Of a DNA stretch of 64,000 nt, positions 10,385-23,300 are shown in pieces. The position numbers and the translations under genes are program-made. The notes beneath the pieces are model-generated. The model was not told the origin of the DNA and ran no database searches. It worked only from the letters and a program-made list of their open reading frames with translations. How positions within the stretch are numbered: position 1 is the first letter of the stretch; each line of letters opens with the position of its first letter. The DNA is from Larix kaempferi (Eukaryota; Streptophyta; Pinopsida; Pinales; Pinaceae): NCBI GenBank assembly GCA_027924585.1, contig BSBM01000779.1, positions 14,225,001 through 14,289,000 on the forward strand, read 5' to 3'.

Positions 10385-12100
10385 GAAACATTTTATTTTT
10401 TTGATTAATATGCCATTGTTTGTATGGAAACTCTTAAGGAGTGCTTGAATTTTGATATGAACTACTTCTATGTCTTATGGCTTAATATATGATTTTATGA
10501 TGAATATCATAAATTTTTTTATTTTATATGAAAAGAGTGGTCAAATTATTTCTTGAATAATTTGTGTTTAACTCAATGCAAGTTTTATATAGTGTTACTA
10601 AGAGATTAAATAATCACAATTTTTAACTATGATAAAATCATATAAAAATGCCATTTTTTTTAAAACTGTGCTACCGGTAGAATTAGTTTTCAATTTAGAG
10701 CTTGATTTTAAGGTTTTTGCAAACAACAATAACAAATGTTTTGGTTCATTTCTATATTTTTGACCCCAAATCAAAAAGTGGTGCCACCGACAGCACCACT
10801 TTTTTATTCAGAGTTTTTTTTGGTGTTTTTAAAGCAAAAATATGGGTTTTTATGGCTAGAGTTCTCATTTTCAGTATAAAGTTCTCGTCAAGTTGTATAA
10901 CATGTTATAGCCCGATAAATATCTAGGGTTAATTTTTAGGGTTTTTTAACACCTCAAATCCCAATTAGGGTTAGGTTTATGGACCTTCTATAACATTCTT
11001 GAAAGTCCACACGTGACTAGATCCACTCGGTACCATGGTGGTCAAATAGATAATCAACTTGCGGGAGGTATAACTTTCACATACAGACTCTATCTGAGGC
11101 GATTCTTGGACCATTGGAAAGGTATTTGAGTGTCAAATTATGTAAAGGTCCATGCAAAGAGATGGATGTTTTGACCCTATAATACATCATTTAGACCCTC
11201 AAATAGGAACTGGAAGGTTCTGGACCTCAAATATGCATAGTGATATATGCCCCTAAAATGGGCCCTATAAGAAAATTCATCCAATCTCTCTACCTAGAAA
11301 GCACCAAAATAGATGAAAATTTTTATATTGATCAATTTAGAGCAATTATCTTCAAAATATTTTCGAGTGTCGAGCATAGGACCTTAATAAGGGTTTTTGA
11401 TACATAGGTTTTCTTATAAAACCAAATGGATATCGTAAGTAGGATTAGGGTTGGTTGATTGCTCGTTTTGAAGTCAAGATTCATCAATGGTGTCATTGTT
11501 GGCTCTCTTGGAGTGGTAAACCCATTTTAGTCAAGTATGTTCATGAGGTGCTACATGTGTATTAGTACATGTTGATTGTTCGGTATGCATTATATTCTTT
11601 GCATGTGGGTGTGAGTTGCATCACCTTGTGATCCAGCCCCATCTAGTACATGGCCTATTTTTCTACAAAGAAAACAATAAGTGAGAGAATCTTGGGTATG
11701 CGTTATATTCTTTGCATGTGGGTTGAGTCACCTTATGATCCACCCCCACCTACTAATTTTGTTTATGCATTGGTCATTGTGCATGGCACTGGCTTAGGGG
11801 GGGTCATAGGGGAAGGGGAAGGGTGGTCGTTGCTCTGCTCGATTTTTTTTTTGTTATTTTATCAAAAAAATGTAATTAATCCTAGTTAAGGAATTGGGGT
11901 TTAAATCTAATCCAGGTCAACGGATTAGAGTTTTGGATGTTGTAGAATACCTAAATATTGTATTATGAATGATTAAGAAACATAATGAAAAAGATATAGG
12001 TGTAGCTCTAAGTTTTGTTAGTTTTTCCTGTTAAGGGTTTCCAAGGTAAATATCAATGTAATGTGTGTGTTTAATTGTTTAATCTATGTTTTTCTTAAGA
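10385..12100. other. Intergenic, no gene recognised
   Basis: AT-rich sequence with no supported coding region. A diverged direct duplication of about 60 bases occurs at 11588-11650 and 11700-11757; both copies read TATATTCTTTGCATGTGGGT and continue with a similar CACCTT-TGATCCA segment. A G-rich patch and T-run at 11790-11860 may be the 3' end of an old retroelement, but no family could be named. Confidence 0.5.
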
Positions 12101-12119
12101 ATCTGTATGCATTGCTTCA

Positions 12120-14700
12120 CTTCACAGGTTTAAAACTTACACTAACTTGTATTCCAAAAAGAGTTATGGGTAAAATATGGTGGTTGAGTTTTAATTTTCT
12201 CTAGAGAGGGAAGGAATCACGTGGTATTCATTGCATGAGTAGGATTTCAATTGCGATACAAAGGGATATGGTGGGTGTGGTGTTAAGGACATCTCAATTT
12301 TTAATAGCTCTCTAGTAGAAAAATTAGTTTGTAATATGATATTGAAAGAAATATGTGAAAAATGATTTTAAACCACAAGTATTGATCTCCAACAAACTTG
12401 TTGTGGTGGATTCGAGGAGATCGAAAGAGTTTTCGAGGAGGATCCATACAATGGAAGGAATTGATGACCTCATTTCCTACCATTGGATCGCTCTTGGTTT
12501 TCAAGGTAGGAGATGGATCTCAAATAAGAATAGGCTTAGATGGAATTATGGGCTATGGGAGAAAGGTCATTCTTTGGCCGGACTCAATTATGTTTCTCAA
12601 AGACCATGATATACTAGCTTATTTATCATTATTTACCAATAAAGAAAAATATTTGATTTGGCACTAGTGAAAGGTCACAACTCAAGATATTGGATTACCA
12701 AATGCTTTGGTCCAAGAGTCGGAAAATTATATTATTTTTCTACATCGGCCCATATTAGACTTTGCTTTAAACTAGATAAGGTGTTGTGGAATGGGAACAA
12801 AGTGGGAGGTCATTATATAGTCGGGCTGGGTTATAAGGTTCAAATTATGGCCGCTCATGTAGCTAGACCATGGTGGTGATATATGTTATGGAAGGTGAAG
12901 GTTCCTCACAGAAGATAGATCTTCATGTGCTTATTTTTTATGAATAAGGGTATTATGTGCATTTATTTTTGGAAGCGTCAATTTCATGGGATGAGTATAT
13001 GTTGTTTATGTTGATCTATAGGAGAGGATTTGTTTAATTTATTTAAGAATTTATCATATATTTTTCAAGTATAGATCGATGTGGAGTTAGGGTCTAAGAT
13101 GAATAGTCTTTGGGTTGGAGACTCCATCAAACAATATTTAAAGAAGTGGTTTTAGAGACCTGGGTTGAAGTTTTATTGATGTGTAACATTACTCATGCTC
13201 TGGGGGTGTGTGGATTGCTTGTAATTATTCTATTTTCGAAGGAATATAGATTCCTTCCTTCCAGATGGTGGCCCAAATCATGTCTCTACTTCATTTTTTC
13301 AAAGTGGATTATATACAAGTGTTACCATGAATTGTGCGTGAGTTTTAGGTGGACAAGTAGTGTAGTTGAGGCCTCTTGAATGGAGTGTGTCAGGGGTAGG
13401 ATAATATTTTTGGTATTGTAGGTTTTTTGAACATTTTAGAGATGAGAGGTCCATCGCATTTGAAAGGAAATCTATGCAAAGGGAACAAATAATAGAGTTG
13501 AGCTCTTGGCTTTATGGACTTTGTTGTGATTGGCTTGGATAGAGGAGATTTGGGAGTTATAGGTGTTTGGGGATTCAAATTTAGTGATCAAGTGGATGAA
13601 GGTATCTATTCAATTAGATGATATCTGTCTCCACTCCCTAGGCACAAATATTAAGGAGATAGTGAAATATTTTTCTTCGATCTAATTCTATCATATATAC
13701 TGGGAGGATAACTAGGTGGCAGATCGTGTTGGTTGTGGGGCCTAATCTTTCTTATTCAGAGGTCGTGTTTCAGCCATGTCTAGATCCCAGCCCATGACAA
13801 GGGGGTTTGGGGGGGATTTCCCCCAAAAAGTAGTCTCCATGGGGGGTCCAGGGGGGGGCGACTAGTTTGTGAGCCCCCCCCTGGAAGGGGTTCAAGGGAA
13901 GCACCCCCGTAGCAAAAATTTTGAAAACAAATGCCTTGTAAAATGTTGTAATTTCAAAGTCATGACTTGGTCAATAATGTGTGATTTATGGGCCCATGGT
14001 ATTGGGTGTTCCATAGTATTTTCCCATGGAAATCACTATTTAAAAGGAAGGCATTGTAATACAGTTGTGTATTGTAGCATTGTAAAGATTTCTATGATTA
14101 TGTGAGAGAGACCTTGAGAGAATGAAGAGGAAGTTGCAACGGATGTGCTACAGGTTGTATCCCTTCATTTGTTGGATGATATAATAATAAGGATTGGAAA
14201 TTTTTGTGTGGATGTAGCCTATCTTGGGTGAACCATGTTATATTGGTGTCTCTCTTGTATTGTGTTTATGTGATTTATATTTGCATCTTGTTTATAGTTA
14301 TTGCTCTACGGTCCCATTTTTCTATCAGATCATCTATCAAAAGAGGGTTTACAACTCATGCTAGGATCCCTTACTCTGATTCGAATCGATGGATAATTGT
14401 ATTTCTTTGGAGGACTTTTAAATCTTTTTTCTTTCGTGGGGCTTTTTGTTAGTCTTAATTATATATGAATTTTTTGCTTGGTTACTTCATGTTTTGAGAT
14501 GTTATTAATGGGGCTGGAATGTAACTCATTTTAGATATGACATAATTAGGGGAAAGTAATAGTTTTTTGTTTTTAGCATTAGTCTTTCACACACTATTGA
14601 TATAGTCTTTGTGCCTTTATAACCCAAAGAATGTGTTTTTATATCTTCTAAGTAATAAAAATGTGACTTTTCTCCTTGGAAAAAAATTCAAATTCTTCTT
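12120..14700 (+). mobile_element. L1-type LINE relic (RT C-terminus, zf-RVT, RNase H)
   Basis: Plus-strand fragments in shifting frames read as the C-terminal half of a plant L1 ORF2. First comes an RT tail (SSLVEKLVCNMILKEI, then VGDGSQIRIGLDGIMG, 12300-12560). Next is a zf-RVT-like block (LWKVKVPHR, near 12885-12915). Then RNase H: FGDSNLVIKWMKVSIQLDD near 13570-13620, and HIYWEDN near 13690-13710, running into VADR at the LTR junction. After the inserted solo LTR the same protein resumes as ADHLSKEGLQLMLG (14328-14370). The sequence ends near 14690 in an A-rich tail after AATAAAAATG. Many stops and frameshifts make it inactive. The 5' half is missing, as is usual for truncated LINE insertions. 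Confidence 0.78.
13727..14327. mobile_element. Solo LTR (family A, copy 2), 601 bp
   Basis: It begins TGTTGGTTGTGGGGCC and ends TTTTTCTATCA, matching copy 1 at 1623-2266 in start, end and interior. Shared interior words include GGTTGTATCCCTTC, AATAATAAGGA and GTGTCTCTCTTGTA. Flanks are GATCG (13722-13726) and GATCA (14328-14332), a target duplication with one mismatch. It sits inside the LINE RNase H coding region, so it is younger than the LINE. Removing one flank copy rejoins the LINE frame as VADHLSKEG. Confidence 0.85.
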
Positions 14701-15095
14701 ATAAATTAGTTCAAATAATAAGGTAATAGGAATTATATAAGATAAGCCTTTTATGATTTTATTTGATTGAGGATACAATTTACATCCTCACTAAGGAAGG
14801 AATATAATTTTAATAAATAATATATAGCATCCTTAATAAGGAGTATAGTTTGAATAAGTAATATATAGAATGTTGGAAAACCATAAGGATGTATTTACAC
14901 TCCAAACATAGTATTTCATAGTATTTAATGGAAATTTATAATATCTTTAAGTTATTGATGAAAACTTATGATATCAATATTGGTACTTAAATATAAGATG
15001 TGTGAAAGAATGTAGGATATTTTGGAATCATAGTTTTATGACGATTTCTCATTACTGATGAATATTTAACCTAGAATTTATATTTTAAATTAGTT
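14701..15095. other. Intergenic AT-rich stretch before the CACTA element
   Basis: No gene seen. It contains short direct duplications around AATATATAGCATCCTTAATAAG / AATATATAGAATG and ends at the GTT (15093-15095) that flanks the CACTA element. Confidence 0.5.
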
Positions 15096-15139
15096 CACTA
15101 GTAGATTTGAACCCAAAATCTGACAAGCAAATTCGATGA

Positions 15140-15430
15140 CCTCCGATGAAATGGACTGTGTCGTCGAATTTTTCTTTGAAAATTACTTTTTTTTGTTTTT
15201 TTTTTATAAATTTCGAGAGGTGTCCGTCGGTTATCCGACGTACTTCTGAATATCTGACAAGGCTCGTAGCCTATCCGACGGCTCTGCTAATATCCAACCC
15301 CTATTCGGGTATCCAACGCTTTGGATGTCAGATAACTGACTCCATTTCGAACCCGAAGAGGTCAGATATCCGACGGATTTTTTCCCAACGGTAACTAGAT
15401 TAGTGTCATCAGATATTCGATGTAGGTTTG
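15140..15430. repeat. Left subterminal repeats of the CACTA element
   Basis: TATCCGACG and close variants (GTCGGTTATCCGACG, TATCTGAC, TATCCAACG, CAGATATCCGACGG) recur about ten times in both orientations over 290 bases. En/Spm elements carry such subterminal motifs as binding sites for the TNPA protein. Many copies here are altered at the CG step. Confidence 0.72.
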
Positions 15431-15618
15431 ACTTTTTGACTTTTAAAATTTATAAATATCAAACCATTTCAAAATGTTTGCCATACCAATGACGGTTTGC
15501 AGATGTTTTTTCTGTTCGATGGACTGATTTTCGTTGTTTTTGTTATTCAAGTGAGCAAAGTACTCTGGAGCTTCATTTTCTAAGATCGATAATCTTCATT
15601 TAAGCTCTTTACGAGAAA

Positions 15619-18600
15619 ATGTCAACTACGAATATTCATGATCCAGACGGACAAAATCAACAATTGCTTGTTATATTGTGGGAAGGAGTTGAAAGAAGGG
15701 GTGACGGTAAATGCTATTGTCCATGTAATCAATGCAGAGGCTTTAAGAGGAGAATAATTTTGATCACAATAGCCACAAAACATTGTAGGGAGCATGGGCA
15801 CGCCGAGGGGGGACATGAATACCATCCATTTGTAAGTTTTGCATTATATATGTTTTTATTTTGATTGCTTTTGTAAATTTATGTATTATTATAATATTTC
15901 TAATTTTTAACCAATAGTACAATTGGTCATTGTTCTTTTCATCCCAATAGTACAAAATTTGTTAATTTTTTTATGTATCACATAAATTTTTACATTTTGC
16001 GTTTGAATTTCTTATATTAACTTTTATCTATTGATTGTTTCATGTAATTATAAAGAAAAGACATCCTACGGCATATCGTCTGGATTAGCAAGTGTTTCTA
16101 GAACAAGTACCGGAGGAACATGGAGCTATGAATATTAATGGAGAACAAGTTAATGATCACATTGAAGAAGATGATCATACTGATAACATAGTTGAAGATG
16201 ATGTTACAAATACGTTGATCCATGATTCATTTAATGTTGCAATGGATGATGATGATGATCATGAAAATGATGAACATTTTGATGATATTCATGATATACC
16301 TCTTCTTGACAAGGCATACGAACCCCTTTATGACGGCTCCAAGACAAATCTTCTCTGCTATATTGTTGGTAATGAACTTGAAGGTTATGAATGGTCTTTC
16401 AAACATATCAGTCACACGAATGTTAAGGTATGTAATATATTCCATCACAAAATATATATGATTGTCATGTATTTTATTGTTAATTCATATATAAGTCAAA
16501 TTACAACGGATGAAATTTGTTTCATTAATATTATTTCTATATTATATTAACTAGATTTTTATTTTAGTTTGTTGTAGCATGATAGGTGAATATTTGTTAC
16601 CACCTTCAAATATTTTACCTCGCACATATCGAGATTTATCTGCCATCATGAAAGAAATTGGAATGCAGTATGAAGAAATTCATGCATGCCTTGATGATCA
16701 TGTTCTTTATTACAACTAGCATGAATTTGCAACATAATGTCCTGAATGTCATATCAGTAGATATCGCACAGATCAAGTAACTAAAAAGGTGCCTCGCAAG
16801 GTTCTACGTTATATTCCCATTATTTCCTATCTGCAACGATTGTTCAGATTCAAAAACATAGCACAGTTTATGGATTACCATGCATGGAACAGAAATCAAG
16901 ATGACATTATTTGGATGCCTGCAGATGGGTCTACATTTACAGATATGGAGGAAAAATGGCCTCACTTTAAAGACGAACCTCATAATCTTAGGATTTCTTT
17001 GGCAGCAGATGGTGTCAATCCTTTTGCAGAGATGAGATCTGTTTACTCGGTGTGGCCTATTTTTGTTATCAACAACAACATTCCTCCATGATTGACAATA
17101 AAGAGGGAGCACATAATGTTGTCGACCATTATTCCAGGTACAAACATTGCAGTTTTTTTTTATTGCGGTTGTATATTCTCATTTGTTGTGTTTTGTCTCA
17201 TAATGATATATATATATATTTAAAGTTTTTCTATTGTGAAATATGGTTTATATATCTAAATGGTATGTCTCATAATCAGAATATTTATAAAATTTATTTT
17301 ATATGTTCAAATCAATTAGGTAAGTACCAAGTCAAAGATATGAATGTATATATCGAACCTCTTATTGACGAGCTACTGAAGTTATGGAATGGCATCACTA
17401 CGTATGACTTATCTAGACCAATACGACAAAGGCAATTCCAATTCCATGCAATGCTTGTATGGACAATACATGATGCCCCAGGGTTAACCCATTTCTGTGG
17501 TATGTAATTATAAGTTCCACTTTAGTTGCATTTAATTTTACGAACTACTAGTTAATATAATATGCATGCATGTTTTTCTAAATAATCCAGTCATTTTTTA
17601 TATAATTATAATAGAAATTAATATTGATATTCCATCTTTTTATTTAGGTCTTTAGACAAAGGGGAAATTTGCATGTCCAGTTTGTGGTCCTAAGATCAAA
17701 TCTTGTCATTCAAAAAGCTTAGGAAAGGAGGTGTTTTATGAGTATAGGCACTTCCTCTCCAAGAATCATAGGTATCGAACTACCAAAAAACATATTTTCA
17801 ATGGCAAGCAAGAGATTGCATTAAAACCAAAGAGAATGACACCTCAGCTATGGAAGTTGCAATATAATAGAAATCGTTAAGGTACGTATAATCAATCATT
17901 GTCTATGATCATATTGTATTTTATTATATTGTGTGTTGTTTAGTGTAATTGACATTGATTTAATATTTAATTTCATCATTTTCGTTCATGTGATCATCAT
18001 GAAGGCATTAATGGGCTTCCACGAGGAATGAAAAGTTATCCTAGACAATTTAGTAGGTTTCCCTATTATGAGAACCTACAAATTGCTCATCTATTTGATA
18101 CAATGCATATCGGAAAGAATGTGACTGAAACATTATGGCGAATATTGGATGGAAGGAGTGACAAAGAAAAAATTGTCAAAATTTGCAAAGACATTCAAGA
18201 TAACAACCATGCAATGAAAGATGTCATTCAATTTCATAGCAACGGAGAGCAAATTAATATAAACTCACTTCCATAGATGCTAACGGACCAGCAAAGTAAT
18301 GTTGTAAAAGAAGTCAGTCGAAAAATTAAATTTCCCACCGGATTTTGTGCGAACATGAAGAATATCATAACAAAGAAAGGTGATTTCGCGGCGGTGAAAA
18401 CACACGATTGGCATGTCTTCATGAAGGTAATAATTAATATGGTATGTATTTAATAATTTTTTTTTTCTTTTTCTAGTACTCTTTTTCGATATACTAAAAC
18501 TATTTGTATATTATTGTTACTATATGTTTTACCTTTCTCTATCCCGGACAACTTTGACAACAATGTCAAGCAAATAATATATAGTCTCAGGAAATACATG

Positions 18601-20435
18601 AGGTAAGTTGTGATTTTTCCATGTGCTTACTGTTTGTTTAATTCAACATAGAACTTATTCTTAATTTGATTTTCATTCTCTACTTCATGTTACGTAATAT
18701 AATGACTTTTTTCTTTAATCTCTTGATTGGCCGGTTGTCATGTCACTTGTAGATGGTTGTTATCTAAAGAATTCCATAAAGAAGACATAAAGTATTGGAG
18801 GAGAGAAATTCCTCGTCTCATGTGTGAAATGCAGAAGCATCTAGCTTCAGCATTTTTCAATGCACACGAACACTACCTCATACACCAAGTTGAGGAGATT
18901 GAACTGTGTGGACCTGCGCACTCAAGGTCCATGTGGATGGTTGAGAGGCACTTGAAATTTATGAAGGGTTTGGTCAGACAATGAGCATATGCTGAGGGTT
19001 CTATGATGGAGGGATATATGGTATACCAAAACATGTTGTACATTAGTGAATATCTTCTTATATTGGCATCAAAGCTCAATTTACGTCGCATTTGTGATCC
19101 AGACTCCAAAAACGATTTCGAAGGGGAGTACCCGAAGGTGAAAGGTAGATCGAGGAAGGTGAAAGGTAATATAACACATTTCACTAGTGATTTTTATGTT
19201 TATATATCATACATATATATTCTATTTTTTCATTTAGTATATTGCATCATTTTATATTGTAATTATATACTTTTTTAAGTGACTAATATACATTTTCATT
19301 GAATTTTAATTTTATTGTCATCAAACAGTTGGTCGAGAGTGGGATGCGATTCATTTATACATCGCAAACAATCTTGACTGGATGAAGGTATGGATTGAAA
19401 AATGTGAACAATCTAGTCATGGAATATCATGGGAAGGTGTGGCTTCATTGGTTAAAGTTGCACATCACAATGGAGACACCAATGTAACACAAAGGTAAAT
19501 CGATTTAGCAAGAGGTTTAAAAGATAAGTAGGTAAGCATATTAATCAATGACACTATTTATTTATTTTTTAAAATATTGTCATTGTACGTCACACTGGTT
19601 ATTTTCCTTTTATTGCATTATAATAAACATGCACTACTTTATCATAAATATGGTGTGATCATTATGTAATATTTTCCTATATGGCTTGTTGTACTAGGTA
19701 AAACAACATAAGGCTATGTGGTGCAATGGATGTAGATATCGCATAAAAAAGTTGGATAAAATAAAGAAAACATCTGATTGTGGGATATTTGCAGTCTTTG
19801 AGGTGACCAATGTTTCTTCTAGAAGTGACAGACATCCAGAACTATGTGAAAATCGATACTATGGGTATCTAGAAGACATTCTTCAGTGTGACTTTAACTC
19901 CTTCAAGGTATTTCTGTTCATTGTCAAATGGTACAAGTGTCGATTGAATCAATGTGATCCCAATAGAACAATTATTGAACATGATATTGGTTTTACCATG
20001 GTAAATACAAGGTTGTTTGAGCCAGGAATGGAGCCCTATGTTCTTCCAACCCAATGTGAACAGGAATTTTACTCTAAGGTTCCAGGTAGAGCAGTTTGGT
20101 CATTTGCTATGAGACACGATCCAAGGGGAAGGCCGGTAAAGTATAACATTGATGAAGGTAATGAAGATGTTCTCGAAGAAGAAGACGCCGCAGAAGATGA
20201 TCATGATCAACATGAGTTAGATGATCATGGTCTAGAAGAAGATGTCGAAGAACTTATTGAATCAGATGATGTACTATCAGACAATGTCCATGAAGATGAT
20301 ATCGACGATGACATGTTGATCGTAACTGACATCGATGATGAGGATGATATGGCCAATCCTTACAATGTTGAATCTAGATCATCGGATGATAGTACAAACA
20401 ATGACCCAGATGAAGAACATGATGAAGACCATTGA
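15619..20435 (+). pseudogene. TNPD-type CACTA transposase, multi-exon, with in-frame stops
   Basis: ATG 15619 opens a transposase-associated domain (CYCPCNQCRGFKRR), with a donor after 15831. Acidic exon 16060-16428 follows. The tnp2 transposase core runs through VPRKVLRYIPIISYLQRLFR and PADGSTFTDMEEKWPHF to FAEMRSVYSVWP (16590-17100). Next come IHDAPGLTHFCG (to about 17500), GKFACPVCGPKIKSCHS (17660-17710) and HLFDTMHIGKNVTETLW (about 18085-18140). A DUF4218 block (18727-18984) and a DUF4216 block (FEVTNVSSRSD and PYVLPTQCEQEFYSKVPG, about 19780-20090) lead to a long D/E-rich tail. Domain order and length match plant TNPD proteins. Stops interrupt the reading near 16718, 16733, 17090, 17654, 17878, 18274 and 18982; several look like TGG-to-TAG or CGA-to-TGA changes, as expected after cytosine methylation. 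The product would have been the DDE-type transposase cutting the element ends. Confidence 0.8.
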
Positions 20436-20583
20436 AGTTTACGAGGTATGCAGTAATAATAAATTAATTGTTTCCTAGTGAGTTTCCATTTTCCTATATG
20501 ATATAATAAGAAACATTGCTTGTTTTAGAGTATGTCAAAAAACACATTTAAAGTTTCTAGTGTACATAGACATTTTTGTCGGG

Positions 20584-20705
20584 TTATGGGGAATTGAGAG
20601 TGATGTGAGGGGGGGGGAGGGGCATAAGAGCTTCCACCTTCATGTGGTTGGCCCTGTTTAGTAGAGAATATTAAATTATTCTTGAAACAGAGAGAAGCTT
20701 AGTAA
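20584..20705 (+). repeat. 122-bp interspersed repeat, copy 1
   Basis: The block runs from GGGGAATTGAGAGTGATGTG through a long G run and CATAAGAGCTTCCACCTT to ACAGAGAGAAGCTTA. Two further copies occur at 34708-34830 and 36324-36440, both in the right part of the same CACTA element and in the same orientation. It lies shortly after the transposase stop, so it may be a piece of element-specific subterminal or untranslated sequence that was duplicated. Confidence 0.75.
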
Positions 20706-20732
20706 GGAAATGCACAATTATCAAGACTCAAA

Positions 20733-21150
20733 CATCATCATCATCATCGTCATCGTCATCGTCATCGTCATCATCTTCATCATCATCATCATCTTTTTCT
20801 TCTTGATCATCATCTTCATCATTCTCATCATCATCAGCAACAACAACATCATGTTTATCGTCGTTGTCACGGCCACCATCATCATCATCATTGTGATCAG
20901 TATCATTGTGATCAGCATCATCGTCATCATCCTCACCACCATCATCATCATCATCATCTTCCTCATCATCATCAGCAATATCTTCATCATCATCATCATC
21001 ATCATCATCGTCGTCGTCGTCATCATCGATCGTCTTCATCATCATCGTCTTCATCATCATCATCATCGTCATCATTGATCATCTTCATCATCATTGTCAT
21101 CTTCATCATCGTCATCATCATCATGATCTTCATCATGATCATCATCATTA
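20733..21150. repeat. (CAT)n compound microsatellite, about 420 bp
   Basis: Nearly uninterrupted CAT/CGT/CTT triplets cover about 420 bases. On the minus strand this reads GAT/GAC and would spell long aspartate runs. It lies about 300 bases after the acidic D/E-rich tail of the transposase, which is written with GATGAT words on the plus strand. An inverted copy of such an acidic coding segment may have seeded the array. No coding role is supported. Confidence 0.85.
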
Positions 21151-21250
21151 TATGATATCCGACGCAGCTATTACCTAGAAAAACCAATGGTGTTTATCGT
21201 CGATGGTTTAGCGATCTCGTCGGATTCTTTTGAAGTCAAAAGTCTGATAT

Positions 21251-21510
21251 TAGATGTATGCATTGATGGTGTGGGAGGGTTTCAAGACTCAAATGAATGA
21301 CACTCACCATTGCAGCATAAAAAACCATACCTATAAATTAAATAATGTGATACATGGGGCCAACGTTGAAATTTTTTAAATATGTGTTGGCTTGGACTGA
21401 AATTTGGCATGGTTAGACTAGATGCATGCATTGACGGTGTGGGAGGGTTTCTAGACTCAAAAATGATTGACAGCAACCATTAATGGAGCATTCAAAACCA
21501 TGTAATGATA
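21251..21510. repeat. Direct duplication of about 75 bp, spaced 165 bp
   Basis: A segment with GCATTGATGGTGTGGGAGGGTTTC at 21261 recurs at 21429, followed in both cases by AGACTCAAA and ATTGA/AATGA words and by an AAAACCAT segment. Just upstream (21160-21250) are TATCCGACG and CTCGTCGGATTC words like those of the CACTA subterminal regions. Confidence 0.65.
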
Positions 21511-21719
21511 CTCAACAAGGAGTAATTTCATCATCATGGTTTCACTCCGAAATAACTTATTTTTTTGTGGACTCGCTAGTACTATTGCTTATGGACCCTC
21601 ACAAGGAAATCCTCTTAGGTCGTTGATTGTGTTGGTATAAATCATCACTAACCTGTTTGGTGGACCTAATGGTCCCATGATAAACACTCATAACATGTAA
21701 ACTATAGAGGACATAAAAA

Positions 21720-23300
21720 AAAATGGTTGATTCTCTCACCCAATTAGTTAGCAAAATGGAAACCAAGAATCACTTCTCATTTTTCGACCCTTCCAATAGT
21801 ATGATGCCTCATTTTTCTGAAGTAATTCGAAACAAGTTTGGCGGGTCAGATCCGATTGGTTGGTTCAATCGATCAAATGAAGCACTAACTTTCCCTTAAT
21901 GTAATATTTTATTACCTAATGAAATTCATTATAGGAGTCATCAAAGTTCAATTTTTTTTCATAAAAATTAATTGATTATTTTTTAAGCAATTCCTTATTA
22001 GTGGTCTTAAAGAGGAAATTAAATCCCACTTAGAGTTGAACCACCCTACTACTTGGTTGGAGGACAATAATATTTATTGTCATGCCTGTGTTATATCCTA
22101 TGCTCAGTCCAAAATCCCCAACTTTATTTCATTTCCTTTCCCCAACTATGGTGGCTCTTCAACAACCTCTTCCACCTTTCAAGGTCCATAAGTTGGCATA
22201 GGACAAAATGGAGGAACATCAACTTAAGGTTCTATGCTACAATTGTAATAAAAAATATTCTCTTGAGCATAGATGTAAGGAACATCAATTATTTGTGGAC
22301 ATATTTGAGGACATTTATGATGATGAACTTGATGGAAGAACTCAAAAGGAATCCCCTCCCATCATTGAGGAAGTTTTTCTTCCTAACCCTGTGAAGAACC
22401 CTATATCTCCCTTAATTATTTGACTAGTATTTATTCTCCTCATTAATGTTAAACATGGTTAGCTATATCAAGAAGAGAAAATTCATTATCTTGATTAATG
22501 GCAGAACAACCCATATTTCATTCATCATTGAGTTTCCCAAGAAACCAATTGAAATCATTGTTACTAAGAAATTTTAGATAATGATTATTGATGGGAGATC
22601 TATGAAATATGGTGGAAGTTGTGAAAATGTGATGCTTCAAATGGGTGATTACTCCTGGAAAACTAACATGTTTTCCATTGAAATGGGTGGGCATGATATT
22701 GTTCTCGGTGTGAATGGATAATAAGATTATGTCATATCACCATGGATTTATTGGAATTACAAATGAGAGAGCATGATCATAGCATCTCATTGCTTCATCG
22801 TATCCTCCCATCCAATGTGTGATCATATTGTCATACGTTTGAACAAAATAATATATGAAATTAAAAATATTGTATCGTTGTTCTTAGCTATTGGTATCAT
22901 TCATCCTAGTACCAACCCGTACTCTTCTTTGGTTGTCATGGTCCTTAAAAAACAAGTCACTTGGCACATGTGTCCCAATTTTTTATCTCTTAACTCCTGG
23001 ATAGTGAAAGATAAATTTCTCATTCTAGTCATTAATTATCTCTTATATGATACATGGAGATAAATTCTTCATTGATCGTGACCTTCGCTCTAGTTATCGC
23101 CAAATTCACATGAATGAAGAAAATATTCCTAAAATATCTTTCCATAGTCATTTAAGGTCAACATGAGTTTTTGGTGATTCCTTTTATCCTTTGCAATGAC
23201 ACTTCCACTTTTCAGAGCCTGGCATGAACCATATTTTTTAAGCCCCTTCTTGAAAGTATGAGGAGGAAGGGTGCATATTTTCCTTATCTTCCCTAGTAGC
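21720..23300 (+). mobile_element. Ty3/gypsy retrotransposon relic (gag, protease, RT start)
   Basis: A decayed gypsy polyprotein is readable in pieces. The gag start is KMETKNHFSFFDPSNS with FGGSDPIGWFNRSNEALTF (21723-21900). A zinc-knuckle-like CYNCNKKYSLEHRCKEHQLF follows (22235-22300). A protease-like region is FSIEMGGHDIVLGVNG (22672-22720). The RT start is NPYSSLVVMVLKKQVTWHMCPN plus DLRSSYRQIHMNEENIPK (22915-23130). Stops and frame changes are frequent, and nothing recognisable follows the RT start. No LTRs were found. It sits inside the CACTA element as a nested insertion or an internal capture. Confidence 0.75.

Noticed and set aside
20728-21075. Minus-strand reading frame encoding long aspartate runs
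   Set aside because: It is produced by the (CAT)n microsatellite; there is no start context, splice logic or non-repeat sequence.
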